A DNA stretch of 64,000 nucleotides from Hyparrhenia diplandra (GCA_015847255.1 JADLZK010010447.1:81566-145565); one strand, 5' to 3'; shown: positions 1 through 11,544, counted from the stretch's first letter. The notes: generated by a model from the sequence alone, not told the origin. Program-made: numbers and translations.

Positions 1-18
1 TTGAAATCATGGAATTAA

Positions 19-242
19 TGGGGTGTTTGGTTTGTGGAATTACACATGAGACCATTCCTCAAATTTGGTGGAATAATGGCCTCATTTCTATCCATCATAT
101 CAGTATTAGTTATGAGCTTTGTAAGAAATGAAGTGACGATGAGTGAACTCATTCCTCTCCATATATAAACCAAAGAAAAAATATGTGAGTAAGAAGATGA
201 TAGACTAATAACTCATTAGTCATTAGACAAACCAAACATCCA
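19..242. mobile_element. Tourist-like MITE in intron 7 of copy A
   Basis: The segment begins GGGGTGTTTGGTTTGT and ends in near-complementary ACAAACCAAACATCC. A diverged relative with the same left end lies in the matching intron of copy F (about 47410-47615), where the right end is eroded. Introns 7 of D and E lack it. This supports a MITE inserted in a common ancestor of A and F, or spread between them by gene conversion. Confidence 0.6.
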
Positions 243-256
243 GTGTGCTAACATAC

Positions 257-3200
257 CCGAGGTAGAGTTTTCATGGTCCTAATAATACCATCTACGCTCC
301 AGTCTGGCAGGGAAGGAATGGGGTTTGTCCGAGGGAGCAGGATTTCTACAATCTCACGTCGTTCATGAGCAGCTGCTTGCATGATTGGGTATCTCCCATA
401 CTGCATGACAATTGCAACAATAAATATAAATGGGTATATGATATATATATATATATAATCCACCATGCATAGATTATTTTATTAATTATGGTTCATGAAA
501 GCTGACAAGGAGATCATACCAACGGTTCAAGTTCTTTTTATTTTATCTCCTCAGATTATTTAAATAGCAAATAAACAGTTAGCTAACACAAACAAGGAAA
601 GAGAGTCATTATAACATAAATATAATACCCCATCATGAATATTAGGGTCAGTTCCAGCCTCTAGCACAAACTTGACAATTTCTGCTGAGCGACTGCTAAC
701 TGCAGCTAATGCCATGGTCATCCCAGGTGGTTGGAAGTTCACATCAGCGCCAGCCTACAGAATTGCAGAATATTTACAAGTTAGCTTCAGTGAACACAAG
801 AACATAAGCAAGGAATCATTAACAAGTTTAAGTGATTCCTTTTTAAAAAAAACAAGTTTAAGTGAATAAGTGGACCTCAACCAAAAGTTTAACACATTCC
901 AAGGAGCGACCAAGGTATGCCAACACAAGTGGAGAATAAACACGACTGGCAACTAGATTGGGCTGCAAAGGGAAGTGAATAATACAGTTACAATATATCT
1001 TGATCAATAAAAAACAACACATCATTAGAAGGGTACACAATTTTTAACTGAAAGTTTCAAATTGATGCTTACGTACATTAGCACCATGCTCTAGCAGGAT
1101 CTTGACAGCGTGGGCATCGCCTTTCTTTGCAGCCACGGACAACGGCGTCCCGTTATAGTTGAGAGGATCCACGGAACACCCCTGGACAGCAGCAGCAGTA
1201 TGGCCTCCTTGTGCCCTGGAGGTTCAGATTAAAGAGACTGAAATTGAACTGAATTCAAACTGACAACCATGGATGACAAAATACATACATGACAAGAGTA
1301 TACATCACAACCAACTAAATGTTTATGTTAAAGTACAAAAGGAAAAGGAAACAAAATTAACAAGGGGGCTCTAACTTCCACCAGATCTATCTAGCTAGTT
1401 CTTAGTCCAAAAATGAATCTTGATAACAAGAGGAACAAAGGACACAAGGAAAATAACACAAATACTAATCCTACGTAATATATAGTACTAATTAAAATAC
1501 ACTAGCTAATTAGAGGGTGCATTATGCACAGCCGAACTAGATATTAATATAAAGTATAGATAGAATGATTGACATTTGACGAGCTAATCATATAAGATTC
1601 TATTAGCAATTATAATATAGAGAAACAAAATAGATGGAGAAACGATATGAAAAAATAGAACAACCGAGCATCTACGAAGCGCGGATACGCCAGGGGGGCT
1701 GCGTATCCCGTATCCGACACGGCGCGGATACGGATACGGCTCGGATACTCCTGGGATACGTATCCCCTGCCGTACTAACGAAACTGGATACGTACTAGAC
1801 TGGATACGAGTATCAGACACGTTTAGGCTGATTTTGGATACGGCCCATGAGATGAAAATGGCCCAATCTGGCAATCCCAGTCTCCCACGCGTGCCGCGTG
1901 CGTGAAGTCCCTCCGCCTCGTCTCCGTAGTTGTAGAACAGAACGACGACGCATCCCATCCCAATCCCCGTCTTTCACGCTTGACTACTTCGACTGGAGAG
2001 CGGCGATGGTGACGGCAACCAACGGCGAGGCTGCAAGCCGGCAGCAGCCGGCGGGTGGCAGACAGGCGGCAAGCGGCCTCGGCTCCTCGCCCTCTCTCGA
2101 AGTCAGGTGAGTCCCTAATCTGCTAATCCAACCATCCTTGTAGTTCTGTGATGTGTTTGATCTGAAATTTTGTTCATATTTATTTGTTAGACATTTGTAC
2201 TTTAGTTCGAGTAGATGGTGTTGCGTGATGATTGATGAACGTGCTCCAATTGAAGTTGATGACCAGCAAAAAGAAGAATCCATTGTGGAAACCAGTGTTC
2301 TATGGATGATTGTAGCGTCACTGACCTTCTAAGTATTGAAATATGTTATTTCTAAGTATTGAACTATGTTATTTTATATTAAATCATGTTATTATAATTA
2401 TTATTAAAAAATCATAGCCGTATCCCCGTGTCACTGATTTTTGGAGAATAGCGTATCGCGTATCGGATACGTATCGTATCTGATACACGTATCCGTATCC
2501 GTGTAACGTAGCCGAGCATGCTATTAGAGATTAATACGAAGGAACAAAAAGGCAGGAAAAATAGAACGATCTAACTCTTATTTATGTTCAGATACTCTCT
2601 TCACATACAGTATATACTATATACACATATATCTCCAAACAACCTCTATATTGGAGCATAGGATTTGGAGAAATAAGATCTCCAACTATATTTGAATTTC
2701 CAAATACGGACATCCTTTATTCTGTATTTCTTGTTAATCAAAGATGGACAACATATCTATAGTGCAGACAGTACATGTAAAAAGTTGTTGAAAGGTACAA
2801 AGATGAAGAGATAGAAAAACAATCTTTACTAAAAATAACTCTCCAAATGATCATTCAAAGTAAAATTAATTTCAGATAGAGACTTTTTTTTTTTTTTTGC
2901 GAAACGACTCTTAGACATGCTCTACATGCTATTAGAAAATATTTTTTTAAAAAAGACATGGAAGCAAAATGTAAATAGCTTCATTAACTAACTACACAGA
3001 TCGGCATAATACACCATTATTCCAAGAAAGTGAAAAAAAAAAATATAGGGAGACAAATCAACGCACCGTAGCCGGCAGCCTTGTGCAGCGGCGTGATACC
3101 TCTGGCGTTGGGCACAGCCGGGTCGACGCCGCGGTCGAGAAAGTAGGTCAAAATAGGGACGACGGGGCCGGCAGGGGAGCCCGTCCGAAACCCAAGGGGT

Positions 3201-3660
3201 GTCGGTGGCGACTAAGACTGTCGTCTCACCTGCAAGTGTGGAGATGGAGCTAGAACCTCAGACCGGTCCGTCCTCTCCGGCGGAGCTCGTCGCCGGCCCA
3301 TGGGGTTACGTACCTTCATCGGAGGTGGAGTTGACATCGAAGCCCTTCTCCTCCACCAGGTACCTGCAGATGTCCAGCTGTCCCGAGACAAGGGATCCCG
3401 TCACCGCGAGGTGGAGCAGGTTCTTCCGGCCCTTGTCCCCACGCACTTGCCGCAAGTCCATACCGCTCGCCCTTTCAGCTTCTACCAAAAGCAGGCAATG
3501 GAGATGAGGAGAGGGTCATCGAATAGCACGCACAGTAGTTGAGATTTGAGAAACAGAGGCCGGCGGCGAGGGCTGTCTTGTTGTTGTTACCCTTGAGCAT
3601 GGGGAGGTTGCCAAACACGGCTGCCAATTGGACGGCGAAATTAGGGTCGTCGGCGGCCAT
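257..3660 (-). CDS. Copy A: ankyrin-TPR family gene, exons 1-7 (3' part outside window)
   Basis: This is the ankyrin part of an ankyrin-TPR protein; its partners and pathway are unknown. Exons read on the minus strand: 3660-3591, 3481-3314, 3229-3067, 1215-1077, 962-876, 754-629 and 400-257, all with GT/AG borders and the same phases as intact copy D. The start ATG (3660-3658) opens MAADDPNF, as in copies E and F. They total 897 nt, 299 codons. Ankyrin signatures include NLLHLAV, GTPLSVAAKKG, ILLEHGA and LEAGTDPNIHDG. Exon 3 is 5 nt and exon 4 is 1 nt shorter than in D; the losses sum to 6, so the frame returns and no stop appears, but roughly 60 residues between them are read out of family frame. 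Intron 3 carries a hAT-like insertion. TPR exons 8-11 would lie left of base 1. It could be functional with one altered repeat, or an early pseudogene. Confidence 0.7.
1672..2511. mobile_element. Non-autonomous hAT-like element in intron 3 of copy A
   Basis: An 840-bp insertion is flanked by an exact 8-bp direct repeat CCGAGCAT (1664-1671 and 2512-2519), the target-site length of hAT elements. Its ends are imperfect inverted repeats: CTACGAAGCGCGGATACG on the left, and on the right the complement reads CTACGTTACACGGATACG. Both subterminal zones are packed with GGATACG/CGTATCC motifs in both orientations. The centre contains an exon-like stretch with ATG at 2006, an open frame to 2106 and a GTGAGT donor. 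No transposase catalytic domain is visible, so it is a deletion derivative or carries captured sequence. Confidence 0.75.
2006..2106 (+). other. First-exon-like fragment inside the hAT-like element
   Basis: An ATG at 2006 opens a GC-rich frame (MVTATNGEAAS...) that runs to 2106 and is followed at once by a consensus donor GTGAGT. A GC-rich leader lies upstream (about 1880-2005). It may be the 5' exon left from the parent transposase gene after internal deletion, or captured host sequence. I do not recognise the peptide. Confidence 0.35.
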
Positions 3661-3937
3661 GCCGGCAGCTGTAGGATATCCGATCCTGTGGTTGTACTAC
3701 AAGCTAACAAGGAGGATCCAGGTGGAGCAGGAGTGAATGGAGAAGACGAAAGAGGACGGAACTTGGAAGCAAAAGCAGCTGTGAATGGATTCTGGACTTC
3801 TTTTTCCTGGGGAAGGAGAAGGATTGCGTGGCGTACCGTTAATAATGAGGGGATTGAGGGGTCGCGGGGACGCTAGGACGATGGTGGGGGGTGAATGAGT
3901 GGGGGTCGTGAGGGAGCCGCAATGTGCCCGTGTGCCA

Positions 3938-4438
3938 CTGTTTTTTTTTATATATAACTAGTATCGTGCCGGTGCACAGTTACGAGATAACTAAATTTCA
4001 TAAAAATAGCATATATCGCATAATAAGTTAATAACGTTGTGAAATTAAAAACACATAGATCGCACCACGTTGTAGGGTGCGCGACAGAGAACTGCTGCTG
4101 CTCAACGGGCTGTGGCCAGCCTCTGGAGCTCCTGCCGATGGAGAGGTATAGGCAGACCCTCTGTGTGGTGGCGTTCGGTGCAGTCGCGGCACAGCGACGG
4201 GCTCGATGACGTGGTGGCGTCCAGCGGAGTCGGTCCTTGGCGTGGTGAGCTCTGCCCCTGTGCTGGTGCGAGGGCGAACAGCGGCGAGGCCGCGAGAGTG
4301 CGCCCTAGAGGCCTGCGAGCATGCCAAGGGCGGCCACGACATCCGTGACGACCGTAGCGGGCAGTGGGCGGAGGGCGGCAGCGGGGAGGAGGCGCCCGGT
4401 CGGCGTGGATGGGGACGTTTGGCGGGTACTGAGTCCTA
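3938..4438. other. Left part of insertion block upstream of copy A
   Basis: The upstream sequence shared with copy F breaks near 3931-3941 and resumes near 7070 at the same words (GTGTGCCAC). The inserted block starts with AT-rich ACTAGTATCGTGCCGGTGCAC, a type also seen at 23583 and in reverse near 58250, followed by GC-rich sequence to 4438. Reading frames here have no recognisable domain. It is probably repeat-derived. Confidence 0.4.
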
Positions 4439-5382
4439 CACTACTAGATAACTAATTTTCTATGGTGGACTTTTTCGATTTTCCGTGGCGCTTTTTAAAA
4501 CCGCCACCAATGGAAGGTCACGGAAAATCACCGCGATTTTCGTGACGGTTTTGGAAACCAAAATGCCCGCCACCGTTAATAGAATAAAAAATAAAAAAAA
4601 AAAAAGCTTTGGATCCAGCCCAAATGGGCCCAGATCTGGGCCGCCGGCGGGATCCCGGCAGATCTGCCGCCGCCGCCCGGCCGGCCTCGTCATTTGCTCC
4701 ACCACGCCGCCGCCCCGGCCGGCCCCGATCGCGCGCCGCCTCGCCCCAGCGCCGCCCCGCGCCCGCCCGCCAGCGCCGCGCGCGCGGCAGTCGAGCCCAA
4801 GACTTCGACGGCCTTGGCCGCCCGCCCAGCGATGCGGACCAGCCTTCTCGTCGCCGCGGACGCCGGACCCCTGCGCGCTTCGCGCCCGCGAAGTCCGCGC
4901 TCGCGCCGCCGCCCCGTCGGCCGTCCTTCCAGGCCGCCCCCCGAAAGCACGCTTCGCTGGTCGCTGCCGCTGGGTGGTTCACGCCGTGGACGGGATCGAG
5001 TGGAGGAGGGATGGGGACGGGATCGATGTGGAGGCGGCAGGGATGGGGACGGGAGTGGAGGGAAGGAAGGGCTGCTGGTGCGTGGTGGTGAGAGTGGAGG
5101 AGGAGTGAGTGAAAACCTAAGTCTTTGTATATATACCGGGGGAGCGGCTATTGGGCTTGAATGGGCTTTCACCAGTTGATTTGGGCTCGATTTACGGTGG
5201 AGGTTTTTTTTTATAAAAAACGCCACGGTTATCGATTTACCGTGGCGGCGTTATTATGACCGCCACGCTAAAATAGAAAATAACCGCCACGGTTAATCAT
5301 GATATTAACCGTGGCGGTTTCTCAAATGCCCGCCACGGAAAATGAAATCCGAACACTACGCAAAATCAATCCTGTAGTAGTG
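4439..5382. mobile_element. Non-autonomous CACTA element upstream of copy A
   Basis: The element starts CACTACTAGATAAC and ends CCTGTAGTAGTG, the inverted CACTA termini of CMC transposons. It is flanked by the 3-bp duplication CTA (4436-4438 and 5383-5385), the size expected for this superfamily. Subterminal repeats of the type CCGTGGCGG and CGCCACGG occur near both ends (4470-4590 and 5190-5345). The GC-rich core (about 4610-5110) is open in several frames on both strands, as GC-rich DNA often is, and shows no transposase domain. Its subterminal motifs match the larger CACTA at 52055-57582, so they are probably one family. Confidence 0.85.
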
Positions 5383-7070
5383 CTAGCGTTGCAGGACAGC
5401 AGGTCCTTAACGGCGAGCGTGCCGAGGGAGGCCGCGACATTCGCAATGACCGGGCGGTGCTGAGGGAGTCCCAATGCTGGAGGGCAGCCGAGCCGGGACC
5501 GCGAGCACGTCGACGGTAGCCGCAATGGGAGGCACCTCGTGCGGGTTGAGGGTAGCAGAGCCATGCGGCATGTGAGGTCGTTTGCACACGAGATGGAGGA
5601 TGGGTATGCTAGGGAAACTTTCACAGCGAGAGATTTTTTTGTTGCCTAGGTCGTGAATCCTGTGAATCCTAATTTGGAAAGAGCATGATTGACGTCGGGC
5701 GGGCCTGCTAGGCTAAGACATTTGCATGAGAGATGGAAGGTCCACGATTTTTTTTAAATCTAGGATAAAGTGTCGCACCCAAGATTTGAACCTCGGGTGG
5801 GAGCCCCCCAACCAATGGTCTTTGCCATTGCGCCGTGAGCCCTTGACATCCATGGCTATTTGTTTCCATTTAGAGGAGAAAAGATAAGAGAAAATCGTGT
5901 TAGCCATGCATGAGCGTAATGGCGGATCGATTTTTTTCCCTTTTGAATTTGTCGTAAGAAAAGGAAGGGGAAGAAGGAGTTAGCCATGCATGCATGATTA
6001 ATGAAGTTGTCGCAAGAAAAGGAAAGGGGAAGGAGGCATTAGCCATGCATGCATGATTAATGATCGATCGATTTTTTTGTTTTTTTGGGCGGACGGCGTT
6101 GACAACGTGCAGGTTTTATTTTGCATTGGGAGGGGGTAGAACCAAATCAAAAGTCGCACACAAAAGTGTCCACGTTTTGTTCTTTTTATGTTATTATAGA
6201 GATACGTATCTATATTTGGAAACATGCGTACAAAGATACGTATATAGACACGTATAGAAATACAGAGACGACTACCACGGCCAAACTTCACAAAGATCCC
6301 TAAAATGAAAAAAATTTACATCGAATCCCATGGAATCTTCATGAAGAACCGTGAAGTCGCCTTCCTCGCCGCCAACCGCCATTGCCGCCAAAGAAAATGA
6401 CCATTACCTAGATTTGGAGGAGTCGGTGCACTACGACTTTGAGCGGAATCGAAAAAGACACCCATCACAAAGGACGGGATGAAGACAGAGGTCACCCATC
6501 GATCGGGGTCACGACCCAACTCCACCAACTTCCAGATCCGGACACACCGCCGACGAACACCGTCGTTGGAGAAAGATTGAGCCAGATCCGGCCTTCCCCA
6601 TCCATCGCACATGCAAACTTCTTCGTATCCAAAAGAGAAATGGCCAACGACAACATCACCCGCCACAGACGATGAAATCCCGGCTGCAGACTCCAGAAGT
6701 TTTACCGACCTCTCCAGTGACGCTGGGGAAGTCGCCACCGAGACGAGGAAGAGGCCACGAAAAATTATTCCACGGTGCCACTGACACCACCACTACGCCG
6801 ACAATGCCCAGACAAACATGCCAACGAACCTGCCGACAAAATCTAGCCTCGCCATCACTGGACGACGGGCAAACCCTAGAACTAAGTATACAACTACCTA
6901 CTCTATATACATCCACGGGCGATTCACCAGCCCACCTACCTCGGTGGACGCCATGGTGGCCGCCGGAGAGGAAGGAAGGCGATAGAATCGCCGCAATTGT
7001 AGAAGGGGAAAGAGGCGAAGACACGGGAAGTCCCCCTCAGAGAGTGGAATGTGGGTTGGAAATCCCCGTG
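5383..7070. other. Right part of insertion block upstream of copy A
   Basis: This completes the roughly 3.1-kb block absent from the matching position upstream of F. It contains a tRNA-related SINE-like fragment (5741-5860), an imperfect direct repeat of about 70 bp (near 5905-5990 and 5995-6065, sharing TTAGCCATGCATGCATGATTAATG) and, from about 6310, sequence resembling grass LINE leader sequence. The longest frame there (6672-7190, plus) has no recognisable domain. Confidence 0.35.
5741..5860 (-). repeat. tRNA-derived SINE-like fragment
   Basis: On the minus strand this reads a box-A-like GGCGCAATGGCAAAGACC and, about 30 nt on, a box-B-like GAGGTTCAAATC, close to the internal RNA polymerase III promoter of tRNA-derived SINEs. 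An A-rich stretch (complement of TTTTTTTT at 5751-5758) follows downstream. There is no tRNA cloverleaf, so this is not a tRNA gene. The family is unassigned. Confidence 0.5.
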
Positions 7071-8802
7071 TGCCACCGCCCACCGAGAGGAGAGCCGAGG
7101 CCATGCATGGCAGGATGCTACTCCATCTTCACATTTTTATCCTTGCTTCACGTCGATCATTTCTTCTTAACCCACAAGATCGATCTTTAAGCGAGGCACA
7201 TAATCCTGAGAGCACCCACAATGTATATTGACCTAGTAGTCCATCTTTGGCATCTCCGGGCAAGTGGACCATAGCTATTGTTGCTATCACAATGTTTCAA
7301 CCAAGTAATCTATAAGGTATGTTCCATCTAAGATAAAAATTACCTATCTCCATAATCTTGTGCAAGATCAAGAAAAAGAGAGGAAAGAGTAAGAAGAAGT
7401 AATACTTTTAATTATCTATGAGTAGTCCATAAGCTTATATTATGGGTACCTTTTGCTATGGACTACTATGGACCGGTCTCACAATGTTTTAACTAGTAGA
7501 TATTATTTTATTCACTATGGACTGCTTTGAGTAACAATGTGGGGTGTCTAGATTGGGGTGACTATTGTTCGTTGAATCTTACTTCATATTTTTTCAGCTT
7601 ATTCTCTCGTAGAACTAGATGAATACCGTAGCGTTGCCGCGGGAATGTCGATGTTATAGGAAAAACTTCCTATAAAATAGGAAGAATTATTCTTTGAGGC
7701 CACATGAAAAAAATATAGAAAAATATGACACGAATGCGGATATAGAACATAGGAATAGGAAAACACATGAAGTTTATATAAATGGGTGCTTAATGATCAA
7801 ACAAAAAGTACATATCCAAGTTTGGTGTTGAATTATCAAACAAAAAAGTATATATCCAAGTTTACATTGCCTTTGTTATATCACGGCGTGTGTACCATAT
7901 ACCTAGGCGAAGCACGGGAGCAGTGCATGAATGAAAGGCATGGCCGCCGTTGAAACTGCGTTCCAAAGCTGCTTGGGAGCATCATCTAGCATTTATCGAA
8001 CTGGCGTTTTCATCGGTAGGAAGCACTTCTTATCCAGCTATCGGAAGGGAGTGAGAAACTCGAGGTGTGGCCTTCGGGATGGCTAATGCCGGCGGCAAGA
8101 AACCAAATTTTCGATCTCCTCACTTCCATGGCTTCATGGGTCACCGAGAAACTCTACAATCTTAGGAGGCGGATCATCAGGTGGCCTTTGCCGATGCATC
8201 TTCTTGCACGGTCGTGGCATCTCCCAGTGCAGCAGCGTACATTGCCTCTATGTAATCGATCACAAAACGCTGCTGAGACATAGAGGACGCAAGTATATAC
8301 ACGAAGGCGGGATGGTTCAGTTTCTTCTCGCTTCTTTGATATGCAATTGACGCTTCAATTAGGCAAGCAGTTTTATCTAAGGTGCGTATAGATGAAGGCG
8401 GCAATAATGGTTGTGACCGTTCATTTGGTGACTGTTCGTTTAGTGCGCACGGCTTCAGAGGTAACTGCATCCACTACTGAAACTACTCTAACACATGCAA
8501 CAATACTATTTATGAGTAGGCACTTGCATGCAACGGTTTATGAGTAGGCACTTGCATGCAACGGTTTATGAGTAGGCACTTGCATGCAACGGGTAGGAAA
8601 AGAGGGGATGTTGATGTGTCATACCTGCATGTCGAGAGAAATCCCCTAGTGGGGGTTTCCCATATAGGTGTAGTACATACTATTAAATCAGTCGAAATCA
8701 GCCATCAAGTAAAAACAGACCTCACCCGTCACATCGAATGTTTTAGACACTAATTTGCCATATCAAATAATGATTAATCAAAACTAATTTGTCGGTCGGA
8801 CG
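7071..8802. other. Upstream flank of copy A, no supported gene
   Basis: From 7071 to about 7205 the sequence matches the flank upstream of F (49830-49928), including CTTCACGTCGATCATTTCTTCT. The rest is AT-rich with A-tracts and repeats of GGACTACT-type words. A minus-strand frame (8177-8470) reads VIDYIEAMYAAALGD and resembles coding sequence slightly, but I cannot assign it. Confidence 0.3.
8509..8592. repeat. Perfect 28-bp tandem repeat, three units
   Basis: Three identical consecutive 28-bp units begin at 8509, 8537 and 8565, each starting TTTATGAGTAGGCACTTGCA and ending GCAACGG. Lack of divergence between units implies recent expansion. Nothing similar appears at the matching place upstream of E. 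Confidence 0.9.
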
Positions 8803-9344
8803 CACTACCAACTTTCGAGTGCCCATTCAAGAAAGGTCGAAAAAGCACATGGCAAAGGCTTTCTTTGCCAAGTGCGCCCATGACATAGATCACTCGGCAA
8901 AGCCCATGCCCGAACACCCGATTTTTGCCGAAAAAAAAACCCTCGGCAAAAAAAAGTAACTCGGACGGTGCAAGAAGACGGTGACATCAAGTTTAACCGC
9001 AAAAAATACAAAAATATAGCAAACTTTAACATGGAGTACGTGTTGTATGTGAAAAGCAGAAAACGTTTGAATAGCAAGAGAGAGAGAAATTAAGTAGTTT
9101 GCCGAGTGCAAGTAAAAACACTTGGCAAAACCGAATTTTTGGGGAGTGTCAGCCCTAAAACACTCGTCGACGGCGGACACTAAAACCTAACGGCGGCGGT
9201 TGAGGCTAACGATAGTCTGCTTTGTCGAGTGCCTAATTTTTAGCACTCAGCGAAGTGTGCCTAATTTCCTGCTAGTGACACTCCCAAGATAATACACTCG
9301 GTAAATTTTGGGGCACTTGGTAAAGATGGGGATTCCGGTTGTAG
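8803..9344. mobile_element. CACTA-type element remnant, copy 1
   Basis: It starts CACTACCAACTTTCGAGTGCC and carries many GCCGAGTGC and CTCGGCAAA words, typical subterminal repeats of grass En/Spm-like elements. The right end is degenerate (CCGGTTGTAG near 9335-9345). A relative lies at 33431-34010 upstream of E with the same downstream flank (GTGTAATTGCTCA...), so the insertion predates duplication of the unit. Confidence 0.65.
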
Positions 9345-9445
9345 GGCTACGGTACGCCGTGTAATTGCTCATGTTGTTTCCTCTTAATTTTAGTCACCCT
9401 AATCCAAACACGGTCCAAGTATTTCCATTTTTGTGATAGATAGCG

Positions 9446-9734
9446 TTTTTTTTTTTTTTTTGACCAACAAACTCGATTTCATAAGTTAACAACATGATGT
9501 TGTTAGTACCAGTACATTGTTAATGGTTACAGATTGGAGTGCCATAAGATAGGGGCACCCATGATCATGGTCTGGTTTGACACATAACCCGTCAAAGTCC
9601 TGGACCTGGTTCTGAGTATTGGCTAAACTCTGCCTAGCAAGAGAATCAGCCATCTGATTTGCTTCTCTTCTTATCCTGGACCTGTTTACTAGGAACACTC
9701 CCAATACTGCTCTTCTGGGTTGGGCTCCAATCCC
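9446..9734 (-). mobile_element. 5'-truncated LINE insertion
   Basis: A 289-bp insertion is flanked by TAGCG (9441-9445 and 9735-9739). The sister unit has the uninterrupted site GATAGCGTTGAGC near 34105. It begins with a T-tract (9446-9461), a poly(A) tail on the minus strand. The minus-strand frame contains RREANQMADSLARQS, the usual C-terminal signature of the RNase H domain of plant LINEs. It is a dead 3' fragment made by truncated target-primed reverse transcription. Confidence 0.85.
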
Positions 9735-9739
9735 TAGCG

Positions 9740-10929
9740 TTGAGCTTGGCAGTAAACGTTTCCTTCTTTTCTTTCAAATTCCTTTATTTATTCAAAGTTA
9801 CTTTTGGGCATTTTTTGCACCGAGAAAATCCAAAAATCACTGAAATTCCCGAATTCGTTTCTACCGCTATAAGCACCGATATTTTTCCATCAATTCATCA
9901 AACAATAGCCTGAAACTAAGATTACGGCTATGATTCCTTCTGACCTCACGTGTGGGATGGGACACGTACATTTACAAAGGTCATGCATGTCACCTTTTAG
10001 AAGCAATCCTATTTATTTTTCTAATTAGGGTCTTCTTTATAAATGAAATATCCCTTGCACACAAAAAAAATCTAAGATAATCCTAATCAAACTCCTTTCT
10101 TTATTCTCTAATTAATTGCCGAAGAATCCGTGGAAGGGAGGCGGAGGCGGCAGCGGCACGGTGCTCGCCCCTTTGGGCCTCGTGGGCCTGTCATTCCGGG
10201 CCCTATTTCACGGCATGAAGGGAGAGATTCAAAAAAGCGTAAGGGAAACTAAAATTGAATTTGCTTGATGGCGCACCTCAAGAGAATAACTGTAAAGGCT
10301 AGGTCGACAAGGAAATTGCCAATTGCCCGACAGTTATCTGTTAGGGAAATTTAATTTTAATTTCTTGATGGTGATAAATCCACAAGAAAATTACTGATCC
10401 GTCAAAAGAAAGATGGTTTTTTACGTCGATTAAAACTGCAAAAAAGAGGACTACCAACAAGTAAAATAAATACATGAATGGAAAACAAACCATGTAAAAT
10501 CAAAACTAAGAAACAATAATTGGTATCAAAACAAATGTTGTCGATTGGTGGATCGTGATTTTAGAAAAGAAAACTAGGAGAAAAAAACATATCATTTGGA
10601 GGGAGAAAACATTTTAGGGTTTAGGGTTTCCAGTATTTTCCTATATGTCTTCTCATAAACCGTCAACGTAATTCTATTTTCATGGACGGTTTATGCAATA
10701 ACCGTAAACTAAAATACGAAAACCGTCATTGTAATTCTATTTATCCCGACAAATTATGTAATTTGTTAGAGAATATGTGAATGTTGAATGACTTAATGAT
10801 CGATTATATTGATTGATTGTGTGTACAGAATAAATATATATACAAGGCCGCCATGCTTTGCAATGGGTGGACGGGTGCCTGGCGAAGGGGCATCTGCCGC
10901 ATGCGTGATCTCCGAAAGGGGCCTAAACA
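9740..10929. other. Upstream flank of copy A with a reversed LTR fragment
   Basis: No gene is supported. About 9994-10216 is, on the minus strand, a diverged relative of the LTR at 10935 (shared words include GATTATCTTAG, GTGTGCAAGGG and GGGCCC near its start). The sequence before and after it (9740-9993 and 10370-10660) matches 34112-34345 and 35140-35410 plus 36245 onward upstream of E, so the LTR fragment is an insertion specific to unit 1. Confidence 0.5.
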
Positions 10930-10934
10930 GTTTT

Positions 10935-11544
10935 TGTCATGAATCAGAATTGGGCCAGCCCGAGAGTGGCTAATTGGGCCAAACGCGACGACCGCCGCCC
11001 CGGGAGGGAGGGACGCGCGCGGGGGGGGGGGGCCCTGCCGCCGCCGCCCCCCTCTCCCATACGACTCGAGTTTGCTTCGCTTTCAAGTTAGGATTATCTT
11101 AGGTAATTTTTGGTGTGCAAGGGGCTATCTCATCTATAAGGGAGACCCTTATTAGGAAATAATAAAATAGGAGTTGCTTGTAAAGGTATTCGGTCGTATA
11201 AGGAAACCTTATAGAGATTGCTTAGATTACAAGTCCCACTAGTCGGGCTATATAAGCAAGAGACATGTAATCTCTAGGGGATAAGCAAGCAAATAAAACA
11301 TATCTACCGTTTTCGGCTCTTGGCCTCCACCTCCCCGCTCCAGCGCCGCCCCCGCCTCGCCAGGCCTGCCGCCCCGCCCACCTGCGGGGCGCGCCGCCTC
11401 CTCCCCCCGACGGCTCCTCCCCTCCTCCCTACCTGCTCGTCTTGCTTCGTCGCCGCCGGGCGAGAAGCCCGTGCTCGCACGTCATCTCGAAGCTCCGGTC
11501 GGCGAACGCGTGTCAATTCCGGCCGAATCTGGCCGGAATCGACA
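10935..11544 (+). repeat. 5' LTR of the gag-only retrotransposon
   Basis: 610 bp, TGT...ACA ended. It includes a TATA box (GGGCTATATAAGC near 11246-11258) and a downstream AATAAAAC that may act in polyadenylation. The GC-rich 3' half reads open in several frames but is LTR sequence, not a gene. Confidence 0.9.

Noticed and set aside
1898..2283. Protein gene inside intron 3 of A
   Set aside because: Contained wholly in the hAT-like element with 8-bp duplication. At most a first exon, reported as such.
4485..5226. Long overlapping frames in several phases on both strands
   Set aside because: They lie in the GC-rich core of a CACTA element, are open in nearly every frame, are proline/arginine-rich and show no domain.
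5760..5860. Possible tRNA gene from box-A and box-B-like words
   Set aside because: No acceptor stem, anticodon arm or cloverleaf could be drawn. A SINE-like fragment is the better reading.
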